DNA from: Clostridiales bacterium
GTDB taxonomy: Bacteria > Bacillota > Clostridia > Oscillospirales > QAMX01
Length of the DNA stretch: 16,480 nt
Reading direction: 5' to 3'
NCBI GenBank assembly: GCA_012514045.1
Contig: JAAZBA010000279.1
Coordinates: 1-16,480, forward strand
Part shown: piece by piece, positions 6,696-13,833 of the stretch
Layout: each line of letters starts with the position of its first letter
Numbering within the stretch: the first letter of the stretch is position 1
The notes under the pieces: generated by a model
Told to the model about the DNA's origin: nothing
Database searches by the model: none
What the model saw: the letters and a program-made list of their open reading frames with translations, nothing else
Made by a program: the position numbers and the translations under genes

Positions 6696-8498
6696 GTGAA
6701 AAAGGAAAACATACGCAATTTTTCAATTATTGCCCATATAGATCACGGAAAATCCACCCTTGCCGACAGGCTTCTCGAGCTGTGCAACGCCGTCGATATG
6801 AGAACCATGTCAAGCCAACTTCTGGATAATATGGCTCTTGAGCGTGAGCGCGGCATTACCATCAAAGCCAGAGCCGTAAGGCTTGATTATGACTCCCCCG
6901 ACGGCAACCGCTACCATATGAATCTGATTGACACTCCTGGGCATGTGGACTTTAACTACGAGGTTTCCCGCTCCCTTGCGGCCTGTGAGGGCGCAATACT
7001 GGTGGTAGACGCTTCCCAAGGCATCGAAGCGCAGACATTGGCAAACACATACCTTGCGCTGGAGCACAACCTTGAGGTTGTGCCGGTGATAAATAAAATC
7101 GATCTCCCCGCCGCGGATCCCGCAAGGGTGAAGAAGGAGATCGAGGACATAATCGGTGTCCCTGCTCAGGACAGCCCGGAGATATCTGCAAAGAACGGCA
7201 TAAACGTGGAGAGCGTGCTTGAGGAGATAGTAAAGCTCGTTCCTCCTCCGAAAAGCGACGATGAAAGCCCCCTCAGAGCCCTCATATTCGACAGCCAGTA
7301 TGACAGCTACAGAGGTGTTATCGTGTATGTAAGGCTTATGGAAGGCACCCTGAGAGCCGGCGACTTTGTGAGAATGATGGCAACGGGCGCTGAGTATGAG
7401 GTGGTGGAAGTCGGCGTCATGCGCGCTACCACTCTTGAGAGCTGCGATGTGCTCACCTCCGGCGAAGTGGGATACTTCACAGCCAGCATAAAAGACCTGG
7501 GGGATACCCATGTGGGCGATACTGTCACATGGGCGGAGGGCGGAGCTTCGGAGCCTCTTCCGGGCTACCGCAAGGTAAAGTCCATGGTTTTCTCCGGCGT
7601 ATACCCCGCGGACGGAGCCAAGTACCCGGATCTCCGTGACTCCCTGGACAAGCTGCAGCTCAATGACGCCTCCCTTACCTTTGAGCCGGAGTCCTCCGTG
7701 GCTCTCGGATTCGGTTTCCGCTGCGGATTTTTGGGGCTGCTTCATATGGAGATAATCCAGGAACGTCTGGAGAGGGAGTTTAGTCTTGACCTTATCACCA
7801 CTGCTCCTTCTGTTGAATATAGAGTAACCCTTACAAGCGGCGAGACAGTGATGATAGCGAACCCTCTGAACTACCCCTCACCGGCGGTGATAGAGTATGC
7901 AGAGGAGCCATTTGTAAACGCCAATATCATGAGTCCAACGGAATACGTTGGCAATATAATGGAGCTTTGTCAGGACAGACGGGGAATGTTCAAGGATATG
8001 AAGTATCTTGATGCCACAAGAATAGAGCTCCACTATGAGCTGCCCCTGAACGAAATCATATATGACTTCTTCGATGCTCTCAAGTCCTGCACCAGAGGTT
8101 ACGCCTCCCTGGACTACGAGTTCCTGGGCTATAGAAAGTCCGACCTTGTGAAACTGGATATCCTCCTGAATGGCGAGATAGTGGACGCTTTGTCTTTCAT
8201 TGTTCATACGGAGAAGGCCTACCCCAGAGCAAGGCGGATCGCTGAGAAACTGAAAGAAAACATCCCCCGCCAGCTTTTTGAAATCCCGGTTCAGGCTGCA
8301 ATCGGAGGAAAGATAATCGCTAGAGAAACCGTCCGGGCGCTGCGTAAGGACGTGCTTGCCAAGTGCTACGGCGGCGACATAACGAGAAAGAAGAAGCTTC
8401 TTGAGAAGCAGAAGGAGGGCAAGCGCCGCATGCGCTCTCTCGGTACGGTAGACGTGCCGCAGGAGGCCTTCATGGCTGTGCTGAAGCTGGATGAGTAA
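6696..8498 (+). CDS. lepA: Elongation factor 4 (LepA), back-translocating ribosomal GTPase
   Basis: Translational GTPase that binds ribosomes, linked to back-translocation, stress tolerance and 30S assembly/initiation. The 600 residues match the family. The G domain shows G1 AHIDHGKS (13-20), switch I with ERGITIKA (T55), G3 DTPGH (79-83), G4 NKID (133-136) and G5 SAKNG (164-168). Domain II follows, then the EF-G-like III and V domains and the LepA-specific C-terminus ending RSLGTVDVPQEAFMAVLKLDE, with RKDVLAKCYGGDITRKKKL preceding it. It starts at GTG 6696, with AGGGGA at 6683-6688 as ribosome binding site overlapping the preceding stop. The stop lies inside hemW (8-base overlap). Identification is certain. 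Confidence 0.97.
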   Translation: MKKENIRNFSIIAHIDHGKSTLADRLLELCNAVDMRTMSSQLLDNMALERERGITIKARAVRLDYDSPDGNRYHMNLIDTPGHVDFNYEVSRSLAACEGAILVVDASQGIEAQTLANTYLALEHNLEVVPVINKIDLPAADPARVKKEIEDIIGVPAQDSPEISAKNGINVESVLEEIVKLVPPPKSDDESPLRALIFDSQYDSYRGVIVYVRLMEGTLRAGDFVRMMATGAEYEVVEVGVMRATTLESCDVLTSGEVGYFTASIKDLGDTHVGDTVTWAEGGASEPLPGYRKVKSMVFSGVYPADGAKYPDLRDSLDKLQLNDASLTFEPESSVALGFGFRCGFLGLLHMEIIQERLEREFSLDLITTAPSVEYRVTLTSGETVMIANPLNYPSPAVIEYAEEPFVNANIMSPTEYVGNIMELCQDRRGMFKDMKYLDATRIELHYELPLNEIIYDFFDALKSCTRGYASLDYEFLGYRKSDLVKLDILLNGEIVDALSFIVHTEKAYPRARRIAEKLKENIPRQLFEIPVQAAIGGKIIARETVRALRKDVLAKCYGGDITRKKKLLEKQKEGKRRMRSLGTVDVPQEAFMAVLKLDE

Positions 8499-9651
8499 CA
8501 AGCTTGGAATCTATCTCCATCTACCTTTTTGCCGGCAGAGGTGCGGCTACTGCGACTTCTACTCCACCTGCGGGAAAACCGTGTTCGATATGAGAAGGTA
8601 TGTACACGCGCTGGAGCGTCACATCGTCCTGTTGACTGATTATACGCCCATGGAGGCGGATACCGTGTACTTCGGAGGCGGCACCCCCTCAGTTATCGGC
8701 ACTGTCGCGCTGGAGAGCCTTATAAAGACTGTAAAAAACCGCTTTTCCGTCACGGAAGACGCAGAGATAACAATTGAAGCCAACCCGGGGGAGATATACA
8801 GGGATTTTATGCAGAAAAGCGTAAACCCCGCTAAAACACTGGGGCTTCTGAGAGGCGCGGGCTTTAACCGCATATCCTTTGGCGTGCAGTCCTCCGACTC
8901 CGCCCAGCTCTATATGCTGGGGCGAAGGCATACGTTTGAAGACGCGAAAAACGCCGTTTCCGCCGCCCGTGACGCAGGCTTTGAAAACATATCCCTTGAT
9001 TTGATGTACGCTCTGCCGGGTCATACTATGGAGACCTGGAAAAAGAGCATAAGCGATGTAATATCCCTTGAGCCGGAGCACATCTCCTGCTATGCTTTGA
9101 GACTTGAAGAGGGCACGCCACTCTACAGGCTCAGAAATGAACAGCCAGAGGATGATTTCCAGCTGTTACAGTACCTCTATATGTGCGAGGTGCTGCGCTC
9201 CGCCGGATATGAGCAATATGAGGTGTCGAATTTCGCTCGTCCCGGCCGTCACTCCCGACACAACTCAAAATATTGGGCACATTGCGATTATTTTGGCTTT
9301 GGCGCGGGAGCCCACTCATTTATTGGCGGCAAGAGGTTTTACTATGCTCCCGATATGGAAAGCTATGAAAAAAAGATCCTGACGGACGACCTGACCCCGG
9401 ATGAGATTGAGATAATCGGGGAAGATGAGCTTTTTGAGGAATTTGTCATGCTCTCCCTTCGGACAACGAAGGGGCTTAACGAGGAGGAGATGATAAGAAG
9501 ATTTTCCAGAGGCTTATCCGGAGCTCATGAGTTTATTGAGCGCTGTGTACAGGAGCGCCTTGTCACCTTTGAGAACGGAGTATTGAAGCTTACTCCCGAA
9601 GGCTTCTTCGTGTCAAACGCTGTTATAGTGGAAATCCTTTGTCTGATATAA
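8491..9651 (+). CDS. hemW: Radical SAM heme chaperone HemW (formerly HemN-like)
   Basis: Radical SAM protein related to coproporphyrinogen III dehydrogenase; characterised HemW members bind heme and deliver it to client proteins rather than oxidising coproporphyrinogen. The 386 residues fit the family. The cluster-binding CxxxCxxC is CRQRCGYC at 14-21 in the typical context IYLHLPFCRQRCGYCDF. GGGTPS at 62-67 and EANPGEI mark SAM-binding strands; RISFGVQS and DLMYALPGHT are also conserved. The C-terminal HemN domain ends LTPEGFFVSNAVIVEIL, after which four residues, CLI plus stop, are encoded in sequence that is repeated before the second malic enzyme. It overlaps lepA by 8 bases, the common Firmicute lepA-hemW arrangement. 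The hrcA-grpE-dnaK-dnaJ genes that frequently follow are replaced by malic enzyme genes. Confidence 0.94.
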   Translation: MSNKLGIYLHLPFCRQRCGYCDFYSTCGKTVFDMRRYVHALERHIVLLTDYTPMEADTVYFGGGTPSVIGTVALESLIKTVKNRFSVTEDAEITIEANPGEIYRDFMQKSVNPAKTLGLLRGAGFNRISFGVQSSDSAQLYMLGRRHTFEDAKNAVSAARDAGFENISLDLMYALPGHTMETWKKSISDVISLEPEHISCYALRLEEGTPLYRLRNEQPEDDFQLLQYLYMCEVLRSAGYEQYEVSNFARPGRHSRHNSKYWAHCDYFGFGAGAHSFIGGKRFYYAPDMESYEKKILTDDLTPDEIEIIGEDELFEEFVMLSLRTTKGLNEEEMIRRFSRGLSGAHEFIERCVQERLVTFENGVLKLTPEGFFVSNAVIVEILCLI

Positions 9652-10867
9652 ATAGTAAAAATAACAAGAGAAAAAAAGGAGAACATCACAAATGAGGGAT
9701 GTCAAAGAGTTAGCCCTGCAAAAACATTACGAATGGAGGGGGAAAATTGAGGTTATATCACGAGTTCCTGTAAATTCCAGCGAAGCGCTGAGCCTTGCGT
9801 ACACACCCGGAGTTGCCCAACCATGCCTGGAGATTGAAAAAGATATAAATAAGTCCTACAGTCTGACGCGAAGGCACAATCTTGTGGGAGTTATAACCGA
9901 TGGCAGCGCTGTGCTGGGACTGGGGAATATCGGTCCTGAGGCTGGGATGCCTGTCATGGAGGGGAAATGTGTCCTGTTCAAGGAACTGGGAGGAGTCGAC
10001 GCCTTACCGATATGCATAAAGTCAAATGATGTTGACGAGCTTGTGCGTACGATATACCTTATTTCCGGCGGCTTTGGAGGTATTAATCTTGAGGATATCG
10101 CCGCCCCCCGCTGTTTTGAGGTTGAGCGCAAGCTGAAGGAAATATGCGACATCCCCATATTCCACGACGATCAGCACGGAACCGCTATTGTTCTTGGAGG
10201 CGCGTTAATTAACGCCCTGAAACTGGTAGAAAAGAAAATTGAGGATATAAAGTGCGTTATAAACGGAGCGGGAGCTGCAGGCGTCGCCATAGGTTATCAT
10301 CTGATTGGAATGGGAGTTAATAATATTATTATGTGCGATAAATTCGGCGCAATAAGCCGGGATGACAACACATTGGCAAATCATCACAAGGAGCTTGCGG
10401 AGAAGACAAACCCCGGGCTTGAAAAAGGACCGTTGTCCGAGATTATAAAAGGAGCCAATGTGTTCATCGGCGTATCAGCTCCGAATATTGTAACTGAGAA
10501 CATGATAAAATCCATGGGTGAGGAGGCTATAGTATTTGCCCTGGCTAACCCCATACCGGAAATCATGCCTGACGAGGCGAAGAAAGCCGGCGCGGCGGTG
10601 GTGGGCTCCGGAAGATCTGACTTCCCGAACCAGGTGAACAACGTTCTGGCGTTTCCGGGAATATTCAAGGGAGCGCTTAGCGTCTACGCCTCAGACATAA
10701 ACGATGAGATGAAGCTGGCTGCATCATACGCCATAGCGTCTCTTGTTTCGGATGAGGAGCTGAACGAAGACTACATCCTTCCCATGGCATTTGATCCCCG
10801 CGTGGCGGACACGGTGGCGGAAGCGGTGGCAAAGGCTGCCCGCGACTCGGGTGTAGCCAGAATATAG
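9632..10867 (+). repeat. Tandem duplication, unit 1 (malic enzyme copy 1 and leader)
   Basis: First copy of a direct tandem repeat of about 1.24 kb. It starts within the last codons of hemW at AAATCCTTTGT (9632-9642), includes a 50-base A-rich leader and the whole first malic enzyme gene. The matching sequence recurs 1239 bases downstream. Leader, gene and stop region all align; the 3' 190 bases are the most similar part. Confidence 0.85.
9692..10867 (+). CDS. Malic enzyme, oxaloacetate-decarboxylating, copy 1 (probable NAD type)
   Basis: Oxidatively decarboxylates malate to pyruvate and CO2 with NAD(P) reduction; cytosolic. The 391 residues match the short bacterial malic enzyme family without a phosphotransacetylase domain. 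The malate-binding domain shows the catalytic Tyr in AYTPGVAQPC (Y37), the conserved MPVMEGKCVLFK lysines (about 92-97), and acidic metal ligands in INLEDIAAPRCFE (E134/D135) and FHDDQHGTA (D159/D160). The Rossmann domain has GAGAAG at 192-197, with Asp216 ending the second strand in MCDKFG, which favours NAD in many Rossmann enzymes. FALANPIPEI and GRSDFPNQVNNVLAFPGIF are typical. AAGGAGAA at 9676-9683 gives the ribosome binding site. Relative to copy 2 and to the family as I recall it, the segment NTLANHHKELAEK is unusual. It is one of a tandem pair. Confidence 0.92.
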   Translation: MRDVKELALQKHYEWRGKIEVISRVPVNSSEALSLAYTPGVAQPCLEIEKDINKSYSLTRRHNLVGVITDGSAVLGLGNIGPEAGMPVMEGKCVLFKELGGVDALPICIKSNDVDELVRTIYLISGGFGGINLEDIAAPRCFEVERKLKEICDIPIFHDDQHGTAIVLGGALINALKLVEKKIEDIKCVINGAGAAGVAIGYHLIGMGVNNIIMCDKFGAISRDDNTLANHHKELAEKTNPGLEKGPLSEIIKGANVFIGVSAPNIVTENMIKSMGEEAIVFALANPIPEIMPDEAKKAGAAVVGSGRSDFPNQVNNVLAFPGIFKGALSVYASDINDEMKLAASYAIASLVSDEELNEDYILPMAFDPRVADTVAEAVAKAARDSGVARI

Positions 10868-10913
10868 TAAAAATCCTTTGTGGGATTTAAATATTTAAAA
10901 CAACAAAAGAAAA

Positions 10914-10919
10914 AGGAGG
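10914..10919 (+). promoter_or_regulatory. Ribosome binding site deciding the start of malic enzyme copy 2
   Basis: A full AGGAGG lies 8 bases before the ATG at 10928. This start gives a protein whose N-terminus (MKDIRELALQK) aligns residue for residue with copy 1. The GTG at 10880, in the same frame, would translate through the leader and the Shine-Dalgarno itself and is rejected. Confidence 0.9.
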
Positions 10920-10927
10920 ATATCAAA

Positions 10928-12106
10928 ATGAAGGATATCAGAGAGCTAGCCCTGCAAAAACATTACGAATGGAAGGGGAAAATTGAGGTTATATCACGAG
11001 TCTCCGTAAATTCCAGCGAGGCGCTGAGCCTTGCGTACACCCCCGGAGTTGCTCAACCATGCTTGGAGATTGAGAAGGATATAAACAAGTCCTACGATCT
11101 GACAAGAAGACACAATCTTGTGGGAGTTATAACCGATGGCAGCGCCGTGCTGGGATTGGGGGATATTGGTCCCGAGGCAGGAATGCCTGTCATGGAGGGG
11201 AAATGCGTCTTGTTCAAGGAACTGGGAGGAGTCGACGCTTTCCCGATATGCATAAAGTCAAATGACGTTGACGAGCTTGTGCGCACAATATACCTTATTT
11301 CCGGCAGCTTTGGAGGCATTAATCTTGAGGACATCGCAGCCCCCCGCTGCTTTGAAATCGAGCGCAAGCTGAAGGAAATATGCGACATCCCCATATTCCA
11401 CGACGATCAACATGGAACCGCCGTTATTCTTGGAGGCGCGCTTATTAACGCCCTGAAACTGGTGGGAAAGAAAACCGAGGATATAGCAAAGTGCGTTATA
11501 AGCGGAGCGGGAGCTGCAGGCGCCGCTATAGCCTATCATCTGATGAAAATGGGAGTTAAAAACATTATTGTGTGCAACAGACGCGGCGCCTTAGACCGGG
11601 ATGACGAAAGATTGGATCCGTATCGCAGAGAGCTTGCGGAGAAGACAAACCCCGGGCTTGAAAAGGGACCGTTGTCCGAGGTTATAAAGGGAGCCGATTT
11701 GTTCATCGGCGTGTCAGCTCCGAATATTGTCACTAAGGATATGGTAAAGTCCATGGGTGAGAAGGCTATAGTATTTGCCCTGTCTAACCCCATTCCGGAG
11801 ATCATGCCCGACGATGCGAAGGAAGCTGGCGCAGTGATAGTGGGCTCCGGAAGATCCGACTTCCCGAATCAGGTAAACAATGTTCTGGCGTTCCCGGGAA
11901 TATTCAAGGGAGCGTTTAGAGTCCGCGCCTCAGATATAAACGATGAGATGAAGCTGGCTGCATCATATGCCATAGCATCTCTTGTGTCGGATGAGGAGCT
12001 GAACGAGGACTACATTCTTCCGTTGGCATTTGATCCCCGCGTGGCGGACACGGTAGCGGAAGCGGTGGCAAAGGCTGCTCGCGACTCGGGTGTAGCCAGA
12101 ATATAG
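10928..12106 (+). CDS. Malic enzyme, oxaloacetate-decarboxylating, copy 2 (cofactor site altered)
   Basis: Paralogue of the preceding gene, 392 residues. By hand alignment it shows about 49 substitutions and one extra residue (A187) over 391 positions, roughly 87% identity. All catalytic and metal-binding motifs of copy 1 are retained (AYTPGVAQPC, VMEGKCVLFK, NLEDIAAPRC, FHDDQHGTA), as is GAGAAG at 193-198. The largest change is at the end of the second Rossmann strand: VCNRRG (N217-R218-R219) instead of MCDKFG. Loss of the acidic residue and gain of two arginines is a classic NADP-accepting pattern, so this copy may prefer NADP; that is inference, and the rule is imperfect in malic enzymes. 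DERLDPYRRELAEK is close to the usual family sequence. A strong AGGAGG precedes it, suggesting higher translation than copy 1. The ACT-domain gene begins 16 bases after the stop. Confidence 0.92.
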   Translation: MKDIRELALQKHYEWKGKIEVISRVSVNSSEALSLAYTPGVAQPCLEIEKDINKSYDLTRRHNLVGVITDGSAVLGLGDIGPEAGMPVMEGKCVLFKELGGVDAFPICIKSNDVDELVRTIYLISGSFGGINLEDIAAPRCFEIERKLKEICDIPIFHDDQHGTAVILGGALINALKLVGKKTEDIAKCVISGAGAAGAAIAYHLMKMGVKNIIVCNRRGALDRDDERLDPYRRELAEKTNPGLEKGPLSEVIKGADLFIGVSAPNIVTKDMVKSMGEKAIVFALSNPIPEIMPDDAKEAGAVIVGSGRSDFPNQVNNVLAFPGIFKGAFRVRASDINDEMKLAASYAIASLVSDEELNEDYILPLAFDPRVADTVAEAVAKAARDSGVARI

Positions 12107-12122
12107 AATAACAAAGCGAAGA

Positions 12123-12392
12123 ATGAAAGCAGTCATAACAGTAGTAGGTAAGGACGTGGTGGGCATCATCGCCGCCGTGTCAAATGAGCTTGTGAAGTAC
12201 AACGTAAATATCGTGGATATTTCCCAGAGCGTATTTGACGATATATTCGCCATGGTAATGATGGTGGATATATCCGGCTGCACTATACCTTTTACTTCCT
12301 TCGTGGACGAGCTGAATTCTCTAGGAGAGAGCAGAGGTCTGAAGATCCACACCATGCACGAGGATATCTTCAACTCCATGCATAAGATATAG
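12123..12392 (+). CDS. ACT domain-containing protein, UPF0237 family
   Basis: Small stand-alone ACT domain protein of 89 residues, the normal size for UPF0237. ACT domains are ligand-binding regulatory modules, typically for amino acids, and act as dimers or higher assemblies. The sequence MKAVITVVGKDVVGIIAAVS is the characteristic first strand and helix (the GKDxxGI motif), followed by NVNIVDISQSVFDDIFAMVM and the later helix carrying VDELNSLGES. Genes of this family are very commonly placed just before a UPF0210/DUF711 gene, as here (12 bases apart), so the two products are expected to work together. The ribosome binding site is weak (AAGCGAAGA). The ligand and role are unknown; malic enzyme genes directly upstream hint at a link with malate or pyruvate metabolism. 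Confidence 0.9.
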   Translation: MKAVITVVGKDVVGIIAAVSNELVKYNVNIVDISQSVFDDIFAMVMMVDISGCTIPFTSFVDELNSLGESRGLKIHTMHEDIFNSMHKI

Positions 12393-12404
12393 CGAGGTAT
12401 CCCG

Positions 12405-13763
12405 ATGATTAATACCAAGGATATTCTCGAAACTATAAAAATGATCGAGGAGGAGCACCTCGACATAAGAACGATCACCATGGGTATCTCTCTGACGGAC
12501 TGCGCGGCTGATTCCATTGATATGCTCTGCACAAGAGTGTATGACAAAATCACCCGCATGGCGGAGAGACTTGTGCGCGTGGGCGAGGACATAGAGCACG
12601 AATATGGCATACCGATAATAAACAAGAGAATATCGGTCACCCCTATCTCAATTATTGCCTCTTCATGCAGAGCGCTCGATTTTTCCCCTATAGCAAAAGC
12701 GATGGACAGAGCCGCGGAAGTGGTGGGTGTAAACTTCATCGGCGGCTACTCTGCCCTTGTGCACAAAGGATATACGAACGCCGACCGGAACCTGATAGAG
12801 TCCATCCCCGAGGCGCTGAGCGCCACTGGGAGGGTCTGTTCCTCCGTGAATGTGGCTACCACCAAAGCGGGTATAAACATGGACGCGGTGGCGCAGATGG
12901 GCAGGATAATAAAGACGTGCGCATACCTTACAAAGGATAACTCCTCCATAGCCTGCGCCAAGCTTGTGGTGTTCGCCAACGTACCAGAGGACAACCCCTT
13001 CATGGCGGGAGCTTTCCATGGAGTAGGCGAGCCGGAGTGCGTAATCAATGTGGGTGTGTCCGGTCCCGGCGTTGTACGCTCTGCCATAGAAAGGGCGGGG
13101 GAGTGCGACATGTCGGCTCTGGCGGAGACGATAAAGAAGACAGCGTTCAAGATAACGAGAATGGGTCAGCTGGTAGCGGGAGAAGCCTCCCGGAGACTGG
13201 GAGTACCCTTCGGCATCGTGGATCTGTCCCTTGCTCCCACTCCTGCTATTGGTGACAGCGTTGCTCATATCCTGGAGGCTATGGGTCTTGAGTGTACCGG
13301 CGGCCATGGTACCACAGCGGCGCTGGCCATGCTCAACGATGCCGTTAAGAAAGGCGGAGTTATGGCTTCAAGCCATGTGGGAGGACTTTCCGGAGCCTTT
13401 ATACCTGTATCCGAGGACGCGGGCATGATTTCAGCGGTGGAAAAGGGTGTATTGAGGCTTGATAAACTGGAAGCAATGACCGCGGTATGCTCCGTCGGTC
13501 TCGATATGATAGCCATCCCCGGCTCCACCACAGCCGAAGTGATAAGCGCCATCATCGCTGATGAAATATCGATAGGCGTTGTAAACAACAAAACCACTGC
13601 CTGCCGCCTGATTCCGGCTTACGGATGTGAAGCGGGAGACAGGGTTGAGTTCGGAGGCCTTCTGGGTACTGCTCCGGTGATGAAGATAGAGCAGAGTTCT
13701 CCGGAGATATTTATAAACCGTGGAGGCCGGATCCCCGCACCGATCCAAAGCCTGAGAAACTGA
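12405..13763 (+). CDS. UPF0210 / DUF711 'PFL family' protein of unknown function
   Basis: Conserved protein of 452 residues, typical length for UPF0210 (DUF711). Recognised by the near-invariant N-terminus (DILETIKMIEEEHLDIRTIT and MGISLTDC), the segment INKRISVTPISIIA, FIGGYSALVHKGYT, CSSVNVATTKAGINMDAV, GAFHGVGEPECVINVGVSGP and the C-terminal GGHGTTAALAMLNDAVKKGG. The 'PFL' label refers to a proposed fold resemblance to pyruvate formate-lyase; I see no glycyl-radical RVxGY-type motif near the C-terminus, so glycyl radical chemistry is not supported. No signal peptide or membrane segment is visible, so it is probably cytosolic. GAGG at 12394-12397 is a suitable ribosome binding site. It is the last gene of the long + strand run, ended by a strong terminator. 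Biochemical function is not established. Confidence 0.92.
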   Translation: MINTKDILETIKMIEEEHLDIRTITMGISLTDCAADSIDMLCTRVYDKITRMAERLVRVGEDIEHEYGIPIINKRISVTPISIIASSCRALDFSPIAKAMDRAAEVVGVNFIGGYSALVHKGYTNADRNLIESIPEALSATGRVCSSVNVATTKAGINMDAVAQMGRIIKTCAYLTKDNSSIACAKLVVFANVPEDNPFMAGAFHGVGEPECVINVGVSGPGVVRSAIERAGECDMSALAETIKKTAFKITRMGQLVAGEASRRLGVPFGIVDLSLAPTPAIGDSVAHILEAMGLECTGGHGTTAALAMLNDAVKKGGVMASSHVGGLSGAFIPVSEDAGMISAVEKGVLRLDKLEAMTAVCSVGLDMIAIPGSTTAEVISAIIADEISIGVVNNKTTACRLIPAYGCEAGDRVEFGGLLGTAPVMKIEQSSPEIFINRGGRIPAPIQSLRN

Positions 13764-13765
13764 AT

Positions 13766-13805
13766 AAAACACGCCCCGGATGTTGCTTTTTCGGGGCGTG
13801 TTTTT
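13766..13805 (+). terminator. Rho-independent terminator, probably bidirectional
   Basis: Perfect inverted repeat AAAACACGCCCCG (13766-13778) and CGGGGCGTGTTTT (13792-13804) with a 13-base loop, followed by a T run on the + strand. On the - strand the stem is followed by TTTTATT, so it can also serve the convergent metallo-hydrolase gene. It starts 3 bases after the UPF0210 stop. Confidence 0.9.
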
Positions 13806-13833
13806 GTGGGATATTTGACAACATATGTAGAAG

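Larger units (their letters stand above)
10871..12106 (+). repeat. Tandem duplication, unit 2 (malic enzyme copy 2 and leader)
   Basis: Second copy of the direct repeat, beginning AAATCCTTTGT at 10871-10881, exactly the 11 bases found in the end of hemW. The leader is 3 bases shorter than in unit 1 and has a stronger Shine-Dalgarno. Similarity ends at the malic enzyme stop; the following bases differ from those after unit 1. Confidence 0.85.

Noticed and set aside
6810..7745. 311-codon open frame on the - strand opposite lepA
   Set aside because: Lies entirely inside the certain lepA gene in antisense; composition is His- and Ser-rich as expected of a shadow frame, and no family motif or ribosome binding site is visible.
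9641..9690. Possible promoter (TTGTCT or TATAAA-like boxes) before malic enzyme copy 1
   Set aside because: No pair of boxes with acceptable sequence and 16-18 base spacing; the A-rich leader gives chance matches.
10880..10927. GTG start extending malic enzyme copy 2 by 16 residues
   Set aside because: The extension translates the leader and the AGGAGG site, and copy 1 has no equivalent residues. ATG at 10928 is clearly right.
11963..12739. 258-codon open frame on the - strand across malic enzyme 2, the ACT gene and UPF0210
   Set aside because: Antisense to three well-supported genes; rich in Ile and Ser with no recognisable domain.
12405..13763. UPF0210 protein as a true pyruvate formate-lyase
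   Set aside because: About 450 residues against about 750, with no C-terminal glycyl-radical motif or Cys-Cys active site pair seen, and no activase gene nearby.
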